DNA from: Pelodera strongyloides
Taxonomy: Eukaryota; Nematoda; Chromadorea; Rhabditida; Rhabditidae
DNA length: 64,000 nt
NCBI GenBank assembly: GCA_036852015.1
Contig: JAANDG010000314.1
Span: 1-64,000, forward strand
Reading direction: 5' to 3'
The stretch's first letter is position 1; each line of letters opens with the position of its first letter. The notes below the pieces were generated by a model, which made no database searches, was not told the origin of the DNA, and saw nothing but the letters and a program-made list of their open reading frames with translations. This document shows, in pieces, positions 57,365-64,000 of this stretch. The position numbers were made by a program, and so were the translations under genes.

Positions 57365-58480
57365 TCACTAGCTGTTACGGCTTGTGTAGAGTAAAAAGTA
57401 AAACAGAGCGCAGTGACCGCACAAAAAAGTCCCACCACCGGTACCGGCGTGCAAATTTTGGCACACGCTTTTTTTCGCCGCGAACACTTCTTGTGCCTAA
57501 GGTGCGCGACCCGCTGGCTTTCATAAGTTCTGATAAAAAGTTGTACTCTACATAGAAAGCGGAATATCGGCCCATCGGCAGTAGACGGACACTTAAGCGG
57601 CGTGAACAATGGTACAAAGTTACAAGTCTTTAGCGTCTGTTCTTGCGCTCTTAAGCCTATGCTCTAATCGTGTTTGTCTTTTCTGTCTTCACTTTTGATA
57701 CTCTCAAATCCCATGTATTTCGCATAACTCCAACTAGTATTTACATTTTTATTATGTGAAAAACAGCATGCAAAATAAATTCAAAAATTGTAAGAGGTGT
57801 GCAAGTTTGATTGTTCTCCAACCAAGATCAATAAGAATACTCACGAAATAAATAATATAAGCAAATCATGGAAATACGATGTCTTAAAAAGATACCGTAG
57901 GAAAAGGACCGCATTTCAAAAAAAGGCGGGAATTTCGAAAAATATACAACACTGCACGTCTAGCGTGTACGGTAACAGGCACTCCGCAAAAAGCAGTAAA
58001 TGAACAGCGAAGATTCACAAATTCACACACACAAAAACATTATGCAAGTAAAAAAGGTGAGGTGCTATTGCAAAATCACAAAACTACAAAGTACACGCTA
58101 TAAAATCAATCAATAAATAAGTTTTGCAACAGCACACAAATAAATACAGAATACACATTCACCCGTGACCTGGTTTCAATAAACTATTGCCATTACAAAA
58201 ATCATAACGAAAAGTAGTCAGAAATTTTCAAAAATAAAAAAAGTTAGCTTCAAAAAAAATTTTTTAATTTAGTAACAACAAAAAAAACTTAGTAACCAGT
58301 AAGACAAAAAATAAACAACTAAATATAAAAGTGAGAACAAAATGATCGATCACCAATAAAAATAAAACAAAATGAACCAGGAGTATTGTATAAATAAACA
58401 TCGGTGGCTGGTGAGACTCACCGGTGGAGAAAACCGTAAAAAGATCTGAGAAACTTGTTTTGGAGTTGGAGTTACAGGTC
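57365..58480. other. Between GT31-2 and skn-1, no gene seen
   Basis: Sequence after the GT31-2 stop; AAAATAAATTC near 57772 may hold the poly(A) signal. AT-rich, with A-rich runs around 58200-58330. The tail-to-tail arrangement with skn-1 makes this the shared 3' region. Confidence 0.55.
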
Positions 58481-58715
58481 GAGTTGCACAAGGTGGCGCA
58501 ATCGGCAGAGGGTTAGACTGTCGAACGACACGTGTCGAGTTCGAGTCCACCCAGCTGACAATGAGTCCAAGTGTCCAAGGCACACGAAACGTGTATAGTA
58601 CACGAGCGTACATCACACTCGCCTTCGCTCCAGTCTATTGACGTCGGAAGATTGTGCGCTGAGCCTGAAAGAGGAAACTCTATCAATAAAGCACTTACTG
58701 TTGTTAAAAGAATCA
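58481..58715 (+). mobile_element. tRNA-derived SINE candidate
   Basis: TGGCGCAATCGG (58494-58505) matches the tRNA A box and GTTCGAGTCC (58539-58548) the B box, with tRNA-like spacing of 33 bases. The acceptor stem does not pair, so it is not a working tRNA. The sequence runs on to CAATAAAGCACTTACTGTTG near 58708. No second copy was found in this window. Confidence 0.4.
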
Positions 58716-58825
58716 ATGCTAATATTCACAAGCTCTAGGATACCACAAACCCCCCTCCAAACTTTTCATGGTATTTGATAGCACTATACGGACTGTCTAT
58801 ACCTACACAGTTGACAATGCAGCAA

Positions 58826-58835
58826 GAGAGAGAGA

Positions 58836-58870
<35 letters not shown>

Positions 58871-58918
58871 AGAAAGAAAGGACGAGAGAAATGAAGAGAG
58901 AGAGAAAGAGAGAGAAAG

Positions 58919-58949
<31 letters not shown>

Positions 58950-59106
58950 GAGAAAGAGAGAGCGCGCGAGAGAGAGAAAGAGAGAGAGAGAGAAAGAAAG
59001 AGAGCAAGCGAGAGAGAGAGAAAGAGAGAGAGCGAGAGAGAAAGAGAGAGAGAGAGCGAGAGAGAGAGGGCGAGAGAGAGAGCGAGAGAAAGAGAGAAAG
59101 AAAGAA
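58826..59106. repeat. (GA)n-rich tract downstream of the skn-1 stop
   Basis: About 280 bp of nearly pure purine (GAGA with AAGA and GCGA interruptions) on the plus strand. It begins 27 bases past the skn-1 stop codon, so the skn-1 3' UTR would hold a long pyrimidine tract if transcription runs through it. Confidence 0.95.
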
Positions 59107-59132
59107 AAGGGAATGATTCCAAACAAAAACCA

Positions 59133-62100
59133 CTAACACACCTCAATCCACTGAATTTGTTCCGGGCCACTGGGCTGCGTTGTTCGCACCTCACCACGAC
59201 GCATGCGGCACGTTCTTGCGGCTACCTTGTTCTTTCCTGCAAATAATGACAGTTATAAAAACAACAAAGCCCCTTCTATTCACCAATCCACACACTCGCT
59301 CCTTCTTCCTCCCTCGCCTCTCTCTCTCTCTCCCTCCCTCCCTCCAACACCTCTGTTACGTCACCAGCCAATTATCATCTGATCTCACCTCGTCTACGAA
59401 TCTTGCGGATCAGAGTCTTCTGTTCATCCGTCAAATTCTCACTTCTCAGCATTTTCTGAAGCTCTGGCAGTGACATGTCAGCAATCTCGGCCGCAGACAC
59501 CTGAACAAAGGGGAACAATTAGTTTGGCTCATAGGGGATTTACGTATTTACAATACCGAGAAACATTTATCTCCGGATAATACCGTAACATAGTACTACG
59601 TAATCCGGATAATACCGTAAGATAGTAAGTACTACGTGATAGACAGCAATACTACTGGAATGTGTTCAGGATGAACAGTTTCTCCGAAAAAACCGCTCTC
59701 ATCTCAGTGAAAACAGTTTCTCAGAAAAACATCAAATGTTACACATAACAAGTTTTGATGACGAAATCATTAGAACCAACCGGGAGTCCATAATTAGCCG
59801 CAAGTTGCTCATCTTTGCTCTGACGGCCGCGGCGACGCGGCGCTGGAGTTCCGGGCACAAACGGCGCGGCACTGATTCCACGCAAGACACTGAAAGGGTT
59901 AAATGAGTACGTCGAATTCTGATGGCAGTATACGATTCGATTCTACCAGTCCCGTCTGAGCTCATCATACATCAGAACTCTCCACCGCCACAGTCACAGA
60001 CATACAAACACAGTCATACACACACGCACACACACACGCACGCACAAACCCACACACAAACAAACAAACAAACACACACACACACCTACGCACAAGAGAA
60101 AGAAAAAAACCTACTCCTTATTGTCAGCAAAGTAGAGTCGACGGTTCTCTTCCTCATCGCGGGGGTTGGGGATCAATTTTCCGTAGAATCGGGTGGTCTG
60201 TGCGGGCGAGTGATTCTCCGTCTCGCTACCGTAACGCGGCGAGGTCGACGAAGAGGAGATCGAAGAGCACACGGATGATTCACTGAAGAAAGAAAAGAGT
60301 TATTGATTAATACTTAATACATGTTACGCTTTGTTTCTCGACTTCACCTCCACCCTGCTTAACCTATTTCATACTACTTGCACACAACTCCGTTAAAAAA
60401 AATGGGCACAAAATCAATACTCACTTGCTCATCGACATTGATCGTCTCTCATTATTATACGGGTCATAAAATCCAGCAGCGGCAGATCCTGCGTTCGATA
60501 CGGGAGGCATTAGTGAAGTTTGTGTCCTCGCGTTGTGCTGCTGGTGTCCTTGTCCGCGTTGCATCAACTGTTGCTGTTGTCCATAGGCCGGAAGCACACC
60601 AATCTCAGTGATAGTCGGAGTCTGCTGGGGCATCTGCTCCACGGCCATCGTCATGTTGGAAATGCCTAAAGGAAATGAAAAATTAGTCATCGGTTAACAA
60701 CCACCTACCCATAACACTAAATCCCATTTTAAAAAATCTATCAAACCAGAGGCCATATTTACCAATCAATTCCCCACGGGGAATCCCGTCTTTTTGACTG
60801 CGTGTCTCACAACATAATGATATTTTCTGTCCACAGGGAATAGTTCCCCGAGAGAATCGGAGTGGTAAATATGGCCTCAGTAGTACTGTACCGGAATCAT
60901 CAGATAGCTCCTTACAAACCTGTCACCGGTAGTCTCACTCAATAAAGAAAGCTAGCCCAAGCACTCACCATCTCTCCTCAGATAGCAGCTCAGCGCTCCA
61001 TCCGCACTATGGTTGTACCAAAAGTGGTTGGTCTGGTTGAAGGTGTTACCCGGGTAGTAGGGCATGATATTCGGCATCCCATTCATCGCTGCGGCATCGA
61101 CGCTCGTGTTGTTGAGTACGGTGGTGTGCGGCAACATGCTCATGTTGCGGCCCATCATGATGTCGATCTCGGTCACTGAAAAAAAAAATGGAAAAATGAG
61201 CGTTACTTACAATGAGTCATCAGAGTTAGACCAATTACCACGACTAATGATAAAGTTAAGAGTTTTATTTTTTGGTTAAAGTCACTGGTGCAAGCGCAAG
61301 TTCACTCTCCCCACGTCGAGCCCAAAGGATCCCCACAACTACTTAAAGGGACTGTCAAGCCGGTTTTGCATGTTGGGCTCAGAAAAAAGCTTGCCTTTTG
61401 AAGGTAAGGAAAGTGAAAATAAAAATAAACAAAAACTTTCATGTAAGAAGAAAAACGATTTCAAACCCCTCCAAAAAACTCCTTCAGTATGGGATTCGAG
61501 TCGTGTGGACAAAATCAGAACTATTCTCTGCCGCAGGACCGTTTGCTGTTAGACAGCAAAGAAAAAGAGGAGGGCGCGAGAGAAATTTGTTTAAGTCAGC
61601 AAAGAAAAAGAGGAGAGCGCGAGAGAAATTGTATAAAACTACGGTAGCTGTGACAGCGTGTTATAGAATATCTATGAATCAGGCTTGACATGCCCTTTAA
61701 TGGGACAGGCCCACCGATATAAACCTACAATTATTATTTGAGCATAATGCATACAAAGGGTGTTTATACTTAATGACAACTTACAATTAGCTGCAGTCGG
61801 GGGCACGCCAAGCGATACATTAGCCATGACTGGGTGCGCTTGGGGCAAAAGACCAAGTGGGGCCATGTCGTCAGCGACCGTTTCCGAAGAGTTGGAGAAG
61901 GTGTGAGCGGTCGATGGGGATTCAGAAGTAGTCACTAAATCAATATACCTTATGAAACATGGTAGGTACACTTGAAACGTCAGTTACATGTTACAGTAAC
62001 CTGGAGGACCGCCTTACTACAGGTTACAGTAACCTGGAGGACCGCCCTACTACCCGCACGGACTTCCAAGTCTCCACAAACTCATACCTTGCGATTGGGT

Positions 62101-62265
62101 GTAAGAGGTTCCAGCGACCGATGTGGCTGTCGTGGGAACAGTCTCGTTCGTGTCGGCGTTCAACTGACCGACCTCTTGCCAGACGTCGGCAAAGAGTGCG
62201 TCGAGCTCAGCCTGAAACAAAGATGATAAGCGCCGATCATCTTGCACTACTCGGAATTCAGACAG

Positions 62266-62312
<47 letters not shown>

Positions 62313-62822
62313 TGGGAATGACTGAAGAGAGAAGGGAGAGAGGCATACATCGGAGACTCACGAGTCTGCTAAAATACTAACAAACACTTACGTCGGTCGG
62401 TGTAGGCAGATTGCTCTTCACGTGCTGTTGCACAACGGGCGAGTTGGTGCGTTGCGCGACAAATCGCTGTTGCTCAGGTTCGGCGCACGAAACGGAAGGC
62501 TCGCAGAGATAAGAAGCTTCCTTGAATGGGGCAAATCATGTATACAAGGAAAATTTATCGTTATCAACATGCAAACATGCAAATACGCCAACACTTGTGC
62601 AACCGCAGTTCACAACTACAAAGGCAAAGCTAGTATGTCAATTCAATCTGGTAACAAAACAAACCTTTGCAAAAGGAGTCGCCTGGCGCGGTGAGCAGGC
62701 CGATAGCGGGCCCGAAGGTCCGTAGAAATCCTCAAAGTAGGTCTTGCTGGCCTGTTCGTCAGATAACGACGAAGCACTCGAGCTGTCGTCGTGGGTGAGC
62801 GGCTGGAAATCAACGTTATAGT
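59133..62822 (-). CDS. SKN-1 (Nrf/CNC-type transcription factor), 5' end not seen
   Basis: Ten exons on the minus strand: 62665-62822, 62392-62520, 62088-62211, 61785-61934, 60969-61175, 60425-60665, 60115-60282, 59781-59889, 59389-59500 and 59133-59236. They join in frame to 499 codons plus a stop. SKN-1 is the nematode regulator of endoderm fate and of detoxification and oxidative-stress genes, and binds DNA as a monomer. Family-defining parts are RRRGRQSKDEQLAANYGLP, SAAEIADMSLPELQKML and KIRRRGKNKVAARTCR (CNC-like region plus basic region, no leucine zipper). Upstream, LDALFADVWQEVGQLN, AANLTEIDIM, FYDPYNNERRSMS and RFYGKL align with what I remember of C. elegans SKN-1. After the basic region the tail differs (MRRGEVRTTQPSGPEQ to WIEVC). 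The first exon here starts inside a codon, so more 5' exons exist; the DIDLID motif was not found. Confidence 0.93.
60017..60090. repeat. (CA)n-rich microsatellite in skn-1 intron
   Basis: Interrupted CACACA and AAACA runs close to the donor of exon 60115-60282. Confidence 0.9.
60748..60880. mobile_element. MITE family C, copy 4
   Basis: Complete copy: AGAGGCCATATTTACCAATC at the left and GAGTGGTAAATATGGCCTC at the right. In the skn-1 intron between 60666 and 60968. Confidence 0.85.
61342..61700. mobile_element. MITE family B-like, copy 4
   Basis: TTAAAGGGACTGTCAAGCC at the left pairs with GGCTTGACATGCCCTTTAA at the right. It lies within the skn-1 intron 61176-61784. Its inside is homologous to the poly-C repeat at 7870-8100. 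Confidence 0.78.
62269..62307. repeat. (GA)n microsatellite in skn-1 intron
   Basis: About 19 GA units between exons 62088-62211 and 62392-62520. Confidence 0.95.
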
Positions 62823-64000
62823 CTTGTAAATGTGAATAAGACAAAAAAAATATTCCAAAATATAATAAACTGGGGAAATGCTGCCCGGGATAATTCAAAT
62901 AAAAATCTACGTCTCGGTCTCCAATTTCTAGTAGGGAATTTAGATTTCGAAATCCAAAGCTCATTCCCACGCAACTACAGTATCCCTGATCTCGCACAGT
63001 GACAAAACAGTTTGAGCGAAACACAATACGCGGAAAACACCGTGTACTCAATTAAAAAAATTCATAAAACCAGATTTGCTGCAGAAAAATAACCACACAT
63101 TTTTGCAAGTAACAAAAATGCAAGTTAAACTGCATACCCCCAGCAATTAGCCCAAAATCGCATTAAAACCAGATTATACGGAATACAGCTCAAGGAAAAT
63201 TAGAATAAAAAAAAACTCCCAACTCCCACTGACTCAACGATACAGTGTGTCTCTGCCTAATTTACGTCCATAACATGAACAGCGAAATTCGATTAGCACC
63301 AAACTACAAAAGTATGTAAAATGCAAGAAAAGTTTAAACCCTGTCGCAGAGTGCTAGCTAATCTTGGTACATGAAACCGCACGAGTTCCTTATCGCTATT
63401 CCAAACAATTCCCCAATTTTCCCATCAATTTTATCAGTGTGCTTCGACTCTCAAAGCATAGATATAGAATAGATCACTGGACAAAAAGGGGGAGAAGAAG
63501 AACGAATGAGATCAAAATTTGATCGATTTCTAGCAGGATATTTAAGAATATTTAAGGTCTTAAATATTCTTCAGTTTAAAGAGTTAAGGACGCGTGTGCT
63601 TCACCCTTCAAAACGACCGTACTACTCAAAAGCTCAGTCAAGCCCAGGATGCACATATCACAAACTCGTCAACTAGCATCAAGCACTGAGCAATCAAAGT
63701 CGATAACCCTCACCTCTAAAGCTATCAACGGAACTCTAAGGCATGCCATGGGCATAACCTGTCTGTGGTATGAAACTGATGTGGATGTCTTCAATAACAC
63801 TGATGGCAATCAGTCAATCAGCAAGTAGGGTAGTGCAGTAGTGTACAGTATGCTCACAATGGTCGAGTGTGTGTGTGTGTGCTTATTACAATACTCCGCA
63901 ACTCTCTCCTGACCAGTGATATACTCTTTTTGGAGAAGGCCCATCCCTAATACCGTACTTTACGACTTTGTGTTTAAATCGGATCTTGCCGTGACGACAC
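62823..64000. other. Probable 5' intron or upstream region of skn-1
   Basis: No further exon was recognised. A minus-strand frame stays open from 62822 back to 63051, but the stretch before DYNVDFQPL is hydrophobic and unlike SKN-1, so I place an acceptor (TTTACAAG) at 62823. AATATTTAAG palindromic strings occur near 63540-63570 and a short GT run near 63870. Confidence 0.5.

Noticed and set aside
58487..58560. Functional tRNA gene
   Set aside because: A and B boxes are present, but the acceptor and T stems do not pair, so a SINE head or pseudo-tRNA is more likely.
58735..59197. Ser/Leu- and Arg/Glu-rich frames of 100-137 codons
   Set aside because: They are translations of the GA tract next to the skn-1 stop.
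62823..63051. Extension of the first visible skn-1 exon upstream to 63051
   Set aside because: The added residues are hydrophobic and unlike SKN-1, and an acceptor-like TTTACAAG precedes the conserved DYNVDFQPL segment.

Overview
The window is eukaryotic and almost certainly from a nematode. Genes are split by many introns that begin GT and end TTTCAG, TTTAG or TTACAG. There are SXP/RAL-2 (DUF148) secreted proteins, a SKN-1 type transcription factor, and short interstitial runs of TTAGGC, the nematode telomere unit. The DNA is AT-rich and full of small inverted-repeat transposons. I cannot name the species.

Region 1 (1-20.4 kb). Two nearly identical 4.4-4.6 kb segments (1-4380 and 13658-18234) carry an LTR-like repeat, a PBS-like triplet repeat and gag-like remnants. 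A third LTR-like copy ends at 20401. Between the large copies lie two versions of one convergent gene pair: a DUF148 gene on the plus strand facing a Gly/Asn-rich secreted-protein gene on the minus strand. Module 1 has a 5'-truncated DUF148 gene and a frameshifted Gly/Asn-rich gene. Module 2 has an intact DUF148 gene and a 5'-truncated Gly/Asn-rich gene.

Region 2 (20.4-27 kb). Three small two-exon genes encode Gly/Asn-rich secreted proteins. Two of them are inverted paralogues; one of these has an 8-nt net deletion that shifts its frame.

Region 3 (29-38 kb). Two large intact Gly/Asn-rich genes (440 and 272 aa) are on the plus strand. The second faces an intact DUF148 gene on the minus strand, so this is an inverted third copy of the module. 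The 440-aa protein is built of 60-aa repeats, each with two dibasic blocks followed by Asn-X-Thr. All eight promoters I could examine in regions 1-3 carry a TGASTCA (AP-1/bZIP type) site 157-192 bp before the start codon. This looks like a co-regulated, rapidly duplicating and decaying secretome cluster, and it is the most interesting content of the window.

Region 4 (38-57.4 kb). A divergent third DUF148 gene without the Gly-rich parts lies at 41.2 kb. Two tandem GT31 (beta-1,3-galactosyltransferase fold) genes follow at 45.7-52.4 and 53.8-57.4 kb. Their introns and surroundings hold at least five families of MITE-like elements.

Region 5 (57.4-64 kb). The minus strand carries ten exons of a skn-1 orthologue; its 5' end lies outside or was not found. 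The other long stretches are repeats or sequence in which I see no gene.
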